NCBI GenBank assembly: GCA_031550725.1 | Contig: JAVBOH010000014.1 | Span: 111,097 to 175,096 of the forward strand | Reading direction: 5' to 3' | DNA from: UBA946 sp031550725 | Lineage (GTDB): Bacteria; Bacillota; Clostridia; Oscillospirales; Ruminococcaceae | Length of the DNA stretch: 64,000 nt | Part shown: in pieces, positions 25,749 through 33,499 of the stretch | How positions within the stretch are numbered: position 1 is the stretch's first letter | Layout: each line of letters begins with the position of its first letter | The notes under the pieces: generated by a model | Seen by the model: only the letters and a program-made list of their open reading frames with translations | Database searches by the model: none | Told to the model about the DNA's origin: nothing | Translations under genes and position numbers: made by a program

Positions 25749-26342
25749 ATGGAATTTATTACTCAAATTATAATTATTGCTATTACCGGCATAATAATTG
25801 AAAATACAATATTTTCAAGGGCGTTGGGAACGAGTACTCTTATTCTCATTTCAAGAAGCCGTAAAAATATTTTTGGATTTGGTGCCTGCGTTGTTTATTT
25901 TACCGTTTCTACAAGTATTATCTGTTATTTTGCTGATAAAAAATTAAATGAAAGCGATATCAGCTATATTTATAAGCCCTTGGTTTATGTTCTTATTCTC
26001 GGACTTATTTATATTATCACGCTTTTATGTTTATGGAAGTTGTTTTACAAAACCTTCGGCAGAATGAGAAAATATGTGCATATATCAGCATTTAACTGTG
26101 CTGTATTTGGCTCAATGTTCCTTAATTCTAAATATTGTATCACTTTACCTCAATACATTGGGCATGGTCTTGGAATTGGAATAGGATTTGTGCTGGCTGT
26201 ATATTTTGTTGCTGTTGTGTTTGATAAGCTTTATTCGGAAAATGTTCCCTACTCATTCAGAGGATATCCCTTGCTGCTCATTTATCTTGGTATTCTTGGT
26301 ATGGCTTTTTATGGCTTGATTGGTCATGAGCTGACATTTTGA
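25749..26342 (+). CDS. RnfA-like membrane protein
   Basis: A 197-residue polytopic protein of the RnfA/NqrE family, pseudo-symmetric partner of RnfE. It begins MEFITQIIIIAITG and has IENTIFSRALGTS where the family reads NNFVLSRFLGIC, so the first cluster Cys is Ser29; the second is kept in FNCAVFG (C118). ATG 25749 matches the family's length, though an upstream ATG at 25737 lies nearer the AAGGAGG. It is separated from the RnfE-like gene by 134 bases containing a hairpin. Together with the D- and E-like genes it forms an orphan membrane core. Confidence 0.75.
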   Translation: MEFITQIIIIAITGIIIENTIFSRALGTSTLILISRSRKNIFGFGACVVYFTVSTSIICYFADKKLNESDISYIYKPLVYVLILGLIYIITLLCLWKLFYKTFGRMRKYVHISAFNCAVFGSMFLNSKYCITLPQYIGHGLGIGIGFVLAVYFVAVVFDKLYSENVPYSFRGYPLLLIYLGILGMAFYGLIGHELTF

Positions 26343-26376
26343 TTATTTTATTTTAACATAGATTGGAGTTTTTATT

Positions 26377-27591
26377 ATGGCTGGTCGTAAAGTTTACAGA
26401 AACAAAGTTTCTGCCAGAAGGAAAAACAGAAAGGCAGCTTTAATTGTTTTAGTTGTTATTATTATTCTTGCTGCTGTGGTTTTTATTGGTTATAGCATTG
26501 CTAATCCGATATTAGATTTCATTGAGGATAGAAAATTGGGCAGTCATGACACGACTGAGCCATGGACACCACCTGTTTACAAAGATGAAACGGATAAAAT
26601 TACTGATGAAACAACAGAAAAAAGTGGTAAAAATCAAGATGATGACAAGAAACCTAATAATACGCCAAGTACATTACAATTCTCGGCATATGAACTTCCT
26701 GTTACTGCTCTTGAAAACTCCGAAACATTAAAAAATGCATTAATCGATGCTAAAAATGACGGCTATACTGCTGTGGTTGTCACCTTAAAGGCTAAAGGCG
26801 GTGCTATATACTACAAAACACAAAATGCTATGGCTTTAAGCGACGAAACTGCTGTAAAGGGTACTATGTCCTTAGAACAAATTGCTTCGATGGTTGTTGC
26901 ATCGGGACTAAAACCTATTGCATCACTTAACTTGCTTGAAGATAACAACCGTTATGGTGCTAATCGTGATGGTGCATATCATTTCCAGAGCGATAATTCA
27001 ACTTGGCTTGATAATTCTGTTGCAAATGGCGGTAAACCATGGCTTTCTCCATTTGATGTTAAAACACAGAATTATATCGCTGCTTTATCAACCGAAATTT
27101 CGATGGCAGGTTTTGAAACTGTGATTTGTGATGGTTTGACTTTCCCAGCTTTCCGCAATAGTGATTTGTCATATATTGGCTCTATTGTTCAAAACGCTAA
27201 TCGTTATGAAGCTCTTTTTAATGTAGTTAATATTGTAAAAAGTTCTGTTAAGCCTGATACAAACTTAATTGTTAAAACTTCTGCTGCTGATATCATTAAT
27301 AACACTTGTGAAGTATTTAAACCTGATTTGCTTTCCGACTGCACTGTTCTTGTTTATTACTCCCCTGCTGATTTTAGTAAAACAGTTGTTATTAATAATC
27401 AGGAAATCGTTTTGGCTGACTTAACGGCTTTTGACAGGACAAATGTTATTTTCACCGAAATTGCTAAAAAAGCAGGTGATAATATTAATATTATACCTAT
27501 GGTTAATAATGATAGCCTAAATCAATCAGATTTCAGTGATACACTAACTTGTTTGTTGGAGCTAGGTTATGATGCTTATGTAATCAAATAA
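26377..27591 (+). CDS. Membrane-anchored putative glycoside hydrolase (DUF4015-like)
   Basis: A 404-residue protein with a basic N-terminus (MAGRKVYRNKVSARRKNRKA), one transmembrane helix (residues ~22-44), an acidic, Thr-rich linker to ~residue 100, and an extracellular domain. That domain (ELPVTALENSETLKNALIDA, then YTAVVVTLKAKGG and IASMVVASGLKPIASLNL) resembles the TIM-barrel DUF4015 putative glycosidases of Firmicutes. It lies 35 bases after the RnfA-like gene behind TGGAG and is probably co-transcribed. The substrate is unknown. Confidence 0.65.
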   Translation: MAGRKVYRNKVSARRKNRKAALIVLVVIIILAAVVFIGYSIANPILDFIEDRKLGSHDTTEPWTPPVYKDETDKITDETTEKSGKNQDDDKKPNNTPSTLQFSAYELPVTALENSETLKNALIDAKNDGYTAVVVTLKAKGGAIYYKTQNAMALSDETAVKGTMSLEQIASMVVASGLKPIASLNLLEDNNRYGANRDGAYHFQSDNSTWLDNSVANGGKPWLSPFDVKTQNYIAALSTEISMAGFETVICDGLTFPAFRNSDLSYIGSIVQNANRYEALFNVVNIVKSSVKPDTNLIVKTSAADIINNTCEVFKPDLLSDCTVLVYYSPADFSKTVVINNQEIVLADLTAFDRTNVIFTEIAKKAGDNINIIPMVNNDSLNQSDFSDTLTCLLELGYDAYVIK

Positions 27592-27599
27592 ATCAACAA

Positions 27600-27642
27600 A
27601 AAAGGTTTTCCAAAGAAATTTACTTTGGAAAACCTTTTTTAT
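27600..27642. terminator. Bidirectional terminator
   Basis: AAAAGGTTTTCCAAAG and CTTTGGAAAACCTTTT form a 16-bp stem with T-run on one side and A-run on the other, between the convergent glycosidase and chemoreceptor genes. Confidence 0.85.
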
Positions 27643-27653
27643 TATTTTTATTT

Positions 27654-29633
27654 TTATATGCGTTTTCGAAGTTTGAATTGCTGCAGTAAATGCTTAAGTA
27701 CTTCTGCCTGTGAAGACAGTTCCTCACTTGACGCAGCATTTTCTTCTGCTGTTGCGCTGTTTGACTGAACCACTTCTGATACAGTTTCAAAACCAGTCGA
27801 TATGTTCTTGACATCAGTTGCCTGCTCTGTACTTGCTTCATTTATTTCCGATACAAATTTTGAAACATCTTGTGCAGTTTCAGCTATATTCTTAATATTT
27901 GACACGGTTGCTGTTGTTATCGTGTCACCCTCTCTTGCCGCTTCAATAGACTGCTGTATAAGTGATGTTGTATCCTTTGCTGCTTCAGCAGACTTTGCAG
28001 CAAGACTCCTTACTTCATCTGCAACAACTGAGAAACCCTTACCGTATGTACCTGCTCTTGCTGCCTCAACAGATGCATTCAGAGCAAGTATATTCGTTTG
28101 CATTGCAATGTCCTCAATTGTCTTTGCAATAGTTTTAATTCGGTCTGATGTATCATTAATCTTTTTCATTGCATCCTGAAGTTTTACTATATCCTTGCTT
28201 GCTGTATCTACATATTCAGCAGCTTTAATTACAGCCCTGTTTGCCTGCTCACAGCCGTTGCTTGTTTCTTCAATTTTATCCGATATATTGGCAACTGTTA
28301 ATGTAAGCTTTTCAATCGATGTCGCTTGCTCAGACGAATTGCTGCTTAGGCATTCAGCACCATGTGAAACCTGATCTGATGCTGCTGATACTTGATTTAC
28401 ACATTCATTTATACCCTCTAATGTTTCATTAAGCTTATGATTTATAGTCTTGACAGATAATAAAATATCCTCAAAATCACCTTTATAAAACTTTTGATTT
28501 TCCATTGTTCTTATATCGAAATTGCCATTCGCCATTTCAGATAGATGCGTATTCAAATCATTAATTATACCTCTGAATGATAAAATCAGCTGTTCGGTTG
28601 CATTCCCGAGTACTCCAGTTTCATCCTTTGAATTTATCTGCGGTATGCTTTCGTTCAAGTTACCCTTTGACAACAAGTCTAAACGCTTTGCACATGTGTT
28701 TATTGGATTACCTATTTTGTTACCAAGCACAACAGAAATTAATGTTGCAATTAACACTGATGCAATAATTACAATAATTGTTATATATATACTATTCACT
28801 GTTTTAATCATGAAGTCACTTCTTGGCGCACAAGTTACAACAGACCAGTTATCAGTATTTTCAATTGTGTAGTATGCCATATATTCAGGGGCACCTAAAT
28901 ATTTATAGCTTGCAAACCCTGACTCATTTGAATGTGCAGCTTTGTGTACTACAGACAATGGTTCACAGCCCTCATCGGTTAATGCTAAAATCTCGATATT
29001 CTCACCCTCAAGTATTAACTTAGGCTCAAGGTCAACTATTGTGTATCCATCTTTATCAATTGCATATGCATATCCGTTTTCACTTACACGAACATTTCTT
29101 ATTGCATCAATAAGAGTATTTTCAGGAATATGAAACATTACTGCCCCAACTATTTCCGAGTTCGCTATACCATCTTTCCAAAGTGGTGAAAAAACTGCCA
29201 GATTCAATGTATCTGAACCTGTTATAAATGGCTCTGTAAACACATTTTCACCGTTCAAAGATTTTATAAAATACTTATCTTCACTGTAATTTTTGCCATT
29301 AAATATACTTATTCCGTCAATTCCAATTATATCACCATCAAGCAATCCATAATCCTTTATCTTTTGATTTATTATATCTTGTTTTGTTAATATTGGTATT
29401 GAAATATCAGACAACTCAGCCGTATTACCAGCCTCTGAACACGCATTTTTATATATTGTCACCTTGCTTTCAATAAGCTCACTTGTTATCTGTGCAACAG
29501 TCATCATGCTAAGTTCAATTTCATCTAAGTCACTAAGGTAATTTGATATAATACTTGATGTTCCCAATATCAGTAATGCAGTTGTAACAATAGATATTGT
29601 TGATATTATGATTTTGGTTTTTATACTCCTCAT
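27654..29633 (-). CDS. Methyl-accepting chemotaxis protein with Cache sensor
   Basis: A 659-residue transmembrane chemoreceptor. Order: transmembrane helix ~residues 8-30, an extracellular Cache-type sensor ~35-275 (with GDIIGIDGISIFNGKNYSED and YAIDKDGYTIVD), a second helix ~278-302, a HAMP domain, and the cytoplasmic signalling region with the hairpin tip containing IAMQTNILALNASVEAARAG. It passes ligand state to CheA through CheW. A minus-strand promoter lies at 29675-29702. No other chemotaxis genes are here; the ligand is unknown. Confidence 0.93.
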   Translation of the reverse strand: MRSIKTKIIISTISIVTTALLILGTSSIISNYLSDLDEIELSMMTVAQITSELIESKVTIYKNACSEAGNTAELSDISIPILTKQDIINQKIKDYGLLDGDIIGIDGISIFNGKNYSEDKYFIKSLNGENVFTEPFITGSDTLNLAVFSPLWKDGIANSEIVGAVMFHIPENTLIDAIRNVRVSENGYAYAIDKDGYTIVDLEPKLILEGENIEILALTDEGCEPLSVVHKAAHSNESGFASYKYLGAPEYMAYYTIENTDNWSVVTCAPRSDFMIKTVNSIYITIIVIIASVLIATLISVVLGNKIGNPINTCAKRLDLLSKGNLNESIPQINSKDETGVLGNATEQLILSFRGIINDLNTHLSEMANGNFDIRTMENQKFYKGDFEDILLSVKTINHKLNETLEGINECVNQVSAASDQVSHGAECLSSNSSEQATSIEKLTLTVANISDKIEETSNGCEQANRAVIKAAEYVDTASKDIVKLQDAMKKINDTSDRIKTIAKTIEDIAMQTNILALNASVEAARAGTYGKGFSVVADEVRSLAAKSAEAAKDTTSLIQQSIEAAREGDTITTATVSNIKNIAETAQDVSKFVSEINEASTEQATDVKNISTGFETVSEVVQSNSATAEENAASSEELSSQAEVLKHLLQQFKLRKRI

Positions 29634-29674
29634 TTGACTTGCCTCTTTCTTAGAATAATATATTCATATACCTC

Positions 29675-29702
29675 ATTATACCATATTTCGACATTTTGTA
29701 AA
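29675..29702 (-). promoter_or_regulatory. Promoter of the chemoreceptor gene
   Basis: On the minus strand, TTTACA (29697-29702), a 16-base spacer and TATAAT (29675-29680). Confidence 0.6.
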
Positions 29703-29792
29703 GCGGTTATTTGCTTTTTCACCGCTAATTTTTATTAGCACTGTATATCAAATTAACCATTCCTATAAATATATATTTTTTTCAGAAAGGTA

Positions 29793-29821
29793 TTGACAAA
29801 TGGGTATTATTATGGTATTAT
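29793..29821 (+). promoter_or_regulatory. Promoter of tRNA-Leu
   Basis: TTGACA (29793-29798), a 17-base spacer and TATTAT (29816-29821), 24 bases before the mature tRNA. Confidence 0.75.
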
Positions 29822-29845
29822 ATTTAAGCAATGTTTTTTTACTTT

Positions 29846-29932
29846 GCCGGTGTGATGGAATTGGCAGACGTGCTGGACTCAAAATCCTGTGGTAGTGATA
29901 CCGTACCGGTTCGACCCCGGTCACCGGCACCA
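29846..29932 (+). tRNA. tRNA-Leu (anticodon CAA)
   Basis: An 87-base class II tRNA. The acceptor stem is GCCGGTG pairing with CACCGGC, followed by A and an encoded CCA. The D-loop region GGAATTGGCAGACG, the anticodon loop CTCAAAA, a long variable arm and the T-arm GGTTCGACCCC are all present. The anticodon stem CTGGA/TCCTG has one T-T mismatch. It has its own promoter and terminator and stands alone. Confidence 0.93.
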
Positions 29933-29940
29933 TTTATCTT

Positions 29941-29975
29941 AAAGAGATTATTCAATAAGAATAATCTCTTTTTAT
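29941..29975 (+). terminator. Terminator after tRNA-Leu
   Basis: AAAGAGATTATT and AATAATCTCTTT form a 12-bp stem followed by a T-run. Confidence 0.8.
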
Positions 29976-30097
29976 TATGCAAATGTAAACGTTGTCTTTT
30001 ATCACAAATAATATATAATGTGTTTAAATGCATTTATTGAAAAGCATTTGGCTCTATGTTATAATCATTATATATTTCATTAATAAAGGAGTATTCC

Positions 30098-32668
30098 ATG
30101 AATAATAATGACAAATCCAAACATAATGTTGATGATATTTTTGATTTAATGTCAGATGAACCTATCACCAACAATATTGACGATATAAACATCACTGATA
30201 ATAATGTTACCAGTGAACTTGATGATTACGATAGCAGTAATTTAGATTTTCATTATGATCCATCAGAGGATGATATTGTTTACGACAGTGGTGTAACTCC
30301 TACAATTTCAGATATTCCAACTTATACTGCTGCACCGAAAAAAAGTGAAAGTAAAGCCGAAGTAAAAAAAGCTGAGGATACTTCTAAAGAAGAAAAAAAG
30401 TATAAAAAGCGTAAAAAGTATCTTACTCCTGAGGAAAAACATCAGCGTATGATGAGTATTATTTATGCAGTTGTTGGTATTGTTGCTGTTTATGTTATCG
30501 GCTTTTATTATATCAAGTATCTTAACAATGAATATTATAATGATTTATATGCATCTTTGCCTGTCGTTTCTAAGGATATTTCTTATAATATAGAAAAAAC
30601 GGACAACTCATCTTCGAGTTACGAAAAAGAGTCTTTTGGTTTGTCATTGTTTAAAATTGATACTGATAATGACGGTTTGACTGATTATTATGAAATTAAT
30701 GTTTCTCATACTGACCCTGCTAATCCTGACAGCGATGGTGATGGCTTATCTGATGGTATTGAGTTTATCGCTGGTCTTGACCCTTTATCTGAAATGTCTG
30801 ACGGTACTACTGCTGATATTGACAGGATTTTCGAAAGAACCATTTCAAATGGCTTAATTAATGTTTATCTTAAAGGTAATGCCGAAATTTATAATGTTAG
30901 TTTAAAAAATTCTGTATCTCAGATAAATAATTATCCTGGTGCTGTAACTGAACTTTTTGGTATTACAGGTGTTAACGAAAACATTGAAGCTTATATTACA
31001 TACGGTGCTTCTGATAATGATTCTAACAATAACATTGTTTTAGTAAAGTCGAATATTAAGGACAATACCTTTGAAAATATTAGTTTTAATGACGGTAAAG
31101 CTATAATTAGTTCTGGTAATGATGTTTTAACCGATTATTATTTTATTGCTGATAGTACTGTTTTTTCTGATGAACTGCCTATCGAAATTATGCTGCTTAT
31201 TGACAACTCTGGTTCTATGTATCCTGCTGAGCTTGTTGATAATTCCGAGGCTAATGATATTGATTTTAAACGTGTTGATTTTGCTGAAAATATTATTAAT
31301 TCATTTGATAACACTAGCTTTGGTATTGCTAAATTCACAGGAAGCTACACTCTTTTAAATCATATAACAAGTGATAAGGATGCACTTTTGAGTTCAGTTG
31401 CTTCGATTAGGACAGGTAATGAATATTTTAACGGAACTGAAATTTCTTTATCTATCATGTCCGCAATTCAAGAATTTGAAAACCCTAGTGCAAGAAGATA
31501 TCTTATTATGATTACCGATGGTTTACCGTCTGTTGTTAATACTGAAAATGAACAGCTTGCTATTGATATGTGCAAAGACAAAAATATTTCTGTTATAAGT
31601 ATCGGTCTTGGTCAGAAAATAGATCCTGATTACCTTTCACTTATTGCAGAAGAAACAAACGGCAGATTTTTCAAGGCTATTAACAATCTTGCCTTTACAG
31701 AAATTTATAATCAGATTAATGATTTGATTTATAAGTCCGATGTCAATGCTATCTCTATTGATACCACAGATGAAACTGCTTTGGTTGAGTCATTATTAAT
31801 CGGTAAGACAGGCTTTGAGAAAAAGGATTATTTATCATTAATAAATGTTCCGCTTGATGACGATTTAACTAACATGAATTTAGGAGCTGCTATCTTTAGC
31901 ATGCTTTATTATTCTGGTGATTTACCTTTGAATGCTGCTGGATATATTCGTTCTGACGGCACTGAAATTGATGGTTACAAACTTGACTCTTTTGCCTTGC
32001 TTATTGATGGTAAAGCTAATCTTTCAGAGCTTTCTATTGAATGTGTAAACAACTATAATAACTATCTGGATGCTTCTGATAAATGGAATATTAAGAATAT
32101 AACCAATGGTCATTTGGCTCACACCGTTGATACAAATGTCATCATTAATCAGAATAGTTTGCGTACAATACGAATTCCATTTGCTTTTGAGGATATCGAA
32201 ACCACTGCACTTTCAATTGCTCGTACTTTAACTTTCCAAAGAGTAAAATCTTTCAATTCATATGATTGTGCTGTTATTAATACTGCATTGTTAAATGGCA
32301 ATGATGCTGAAATTATTAAGGCTGTTACTTATTATGAAAACATAATTGACACTCAAAAATATCAGATATATTCATTTGGTGTTGATGGAAATATTACTGT
32401 TGAATATCTGATTAATGTTATTCGAAAGGGTTTATCCCCTATTCTTACAATCGATGGTCAGATTTACAATGTTACAAGTATTTCCGGTGTTATCGGTGAT
32501 GATAATTCCTATGTATTAGAGATGATGGAAATTAGCAATGACTGCAAAATGTGTTCACTTGTTATCAATGGTAATCAGATTTATACTGATAATGCACCTG
32601 ATTATCAGTATACTGTTACCTTGAATAATGCAGAGGTTAATGCTTATATTCTTGCCATTAAAGATTAA
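30098..32668 (+). CDS. Membrane-anchored VWA-domain surface protein with calcium-binding repeats
   Basis: An 856-residue protein. Residues 1-115 are cytoplasmic, acidic and then strongly basic (KKYKKRKKYLTPEEKHQRM); one transmembrane helix follows at ~118-140. Residues ~186-225 carry thrombospondin type 3-like Asp-rich calcium loops (DTDNDGLTDYYE, DSDGDGLSDGIEF). A von Willebrand A domain spans ~360-545, starting IEIMLLIDNSGSM with an intact DxSxS metal site and ITDGLPS. The last ~300 residues are not recognised. It probably sits outside the membrane as an adhesion or assembly factor. The ribosome binding site is AAAGGAG. Confidence 0.75.
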   Translation: MNNNDKSKHNVDDIFDLMSDEPITNNIDDINITDNNVTSELDDYDSSNLDFHYDPSEDDIVYDSGVTPTISDIPTYTAAPKKSESKAEVKKAEDTSKEEKKYKKRKKYLTPEEKHQRMMSIIYAVVGIVAVYVIGFYYIKYLNNEYYNDLYASLPVVSKDISYNIEKTDNSSSSYEKESFGLSLFKIDTDNDGLTDYYEINVSHTDPANPDSDGDGLSDGIEFIAGLDPLSEMSDGTTADIDRIFERTISNGLINVYLKGNAEIYNVSLKNSVSQINNYPGAVTELFGITGVNENIEAYITYGASDNDSNNNIVLVKSNIKDNTFENISFNDGKAIISSGNDVLTDYYFIADSTVFSDELPIEIMLLIDNSGSMYPAELVDNSEANDIDFKRVDFAENIINSFDNTSFGIAKFTGSYTLLNHITSDKDALLSSVASIRTGNEYFNGTEISLSIMSAIQEFENPSARRYLIMITDGLPSVVNTENEQLAIDMCKDKNISVISIGLGQKIDPDYLSLIAEETNGRFFKAINNLAFTEIYNQINDLIYKSDVNAISIDTTDETALVESLLIGKTGFEKKDYLSLINVPLDDDLTNMNLGAAIFSMLYYSGDLPLNAAGYIRSDGTEIDGYKLDSFALLIDGKANLSELSIECVNNYNNYLDASDKWNIKNITNGHLAHTVDTNVIINQNSLRTIRIPFAFEDIETTALSIARTLTFQRVKSFNSYDCAVINTALLNGNDAEIIKAVTYYENIIDTQKYQIYSFGVDGNITVEYLINVIRKGLSPILTIDGQIYNVTSISGVIGDDNSYVLEMMEISNDCKMCSLVINGNQIYTDNAPDYQYTVTLNNAEVNAYILAIKD

Positions 32669-32686
32669 CTTAATATGTATAAGGCG

Positions 32687-32719
32687 AATGCGTACCGATA
32701 TAATTTTTCGGTACGCATT
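32687..32719. terminator. Terminator-like perfect hairpin after the VWA gene
   Basis: AATGCGTACCGA (32687-32698) and TCGGTACGCATT (32708-32719) form a perfect 12-bp stem around a 9-base loop. The following tract is AT-rich but not a clean T-run. Confidence 0.55.
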
Positions 32720-32800
32720 AAATATGCTTATACTTATTTAACTTAACTCAAATCATTTTGTTCATATGTACAAAAATGTTTTATATATGCTTTCAAAAAC

Positions 32801-32829
32801 TTTACATACCTTTTTGCTTGTGATATAAT
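32801..32829 (+). promoter_or_regulatory. Promoter of the ArAE-type gene
   Basis: TTTACA (32801-32806), a 17-base spacer and TATAAT (32824-32829). Confidence 0.6.
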
Positions 32830-32877
32830 ATGTAATTGTTGGTTTCACATTTATAATTTTTGTGGGGTTTTTTTGTC

Positions 32878-33432
32878 ATGGATAACAAGAAATATCATAT
32901 GGGTTTAAGAACAATTAAAAGTTCAATTGCTGTTGCAGTTTGTGTACTTCTTTCTTATGTTTTTCACAATCGTAATGTTATATTCTTCGGCGGTGTTGCA
33001 TGTGTAATTTGTATGCAGCAAACGAGCAAGGATACAATTATGATGGGTGTCAACAGATTTGCCGGAACAATTTTAGGTGGTACGCTTGGATATATTGTTA
33101 TTATGATTGGTACTTTAATTGATGAGTTTTATCATGGCATTGAAGTTCCGATTATTGCTGCGGCATCATTAATTGCAATCTATTTATGCAATCTACTTAA
33201 TCTTAACGACGCTACTTCAATCAGCTGTATTGTACTGCTTAACGTTTCTACAAACTATGATGGCACAACAGAGGCAGCAGGTGCATTTTCATATGTTTTG
33301 CAGCGTGTTATTTTTACGTTTGTCGGCATTATAATTGCATTGCTAGTAAACAAATTTATTTTCCCATATAAAGGTCAAAACGAATCTTTAAAAGATGATC
33401 CAGTTAAAAAGCCAACTACAATTAATGAATAA
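32878..33432 (+). CDS. Aromatic acid exporter family membrane protein (ArAE/FUSC-like)
   Basis: A 184-residue membrane protein with five to six hydrophobic segments. The opening MGLRTIKSSIAVAVCVLLSY and the next GGVACVICMQQTSKDTI, then NRFAGTILGGTLG, match the N-terminal membrane half of ArAE/FUSC exporters. The C-terminal cytoplasmic domain of full-length members is absent, as in the short Firmicutes versions. ATG 32878 follows GTGGGG; an in-frame ATG at 32860 is possible. It has its own promoter. Efflux of small aromatic acids is the family's assumed role. Confidence 0.7.
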   Translation: MDNKKYHMGLRTIKSSIAVAVCVLLSYVFHNRNVIFFGGVACVICMQQTSKDTIMMGVNRFAGTILGGTLGYIVIMIGTLIDEFYHGIEVPIIAAASLIAIYLCNLLNLNDATSISCIVLLNVSTNYDGTTEAAGAFSYVLQRVIFTFVGIIIALLVNKFIFPYKGQNESLKDDPVKKPTTINE

Positions 33433-33456
33433 TCATATATACATATAATAAAAATA

Positions 33457-33490
33457 AACCGCTTGGTATGCAAATTTATGCACATCAAGC
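33457..33490. terminator. Terminator between convergent ArAE and mutS2 genes
   Basis: AACCGCTTG and CAAGCGGTT form a stem with an AT-rich loop that itself can pair (GCAAATTTATGC); T-rich tracts flank both sides. Confidence 0.65.
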
Positions 33491-33499
33491 GGTTATATT

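Noticed and set aside
25275..25766. 163-codon minus-strand ORF
   Set aside because: Antisense to the RnfE-like gene; codon pattern and lack of ribosome binding site mark it as a shadow.
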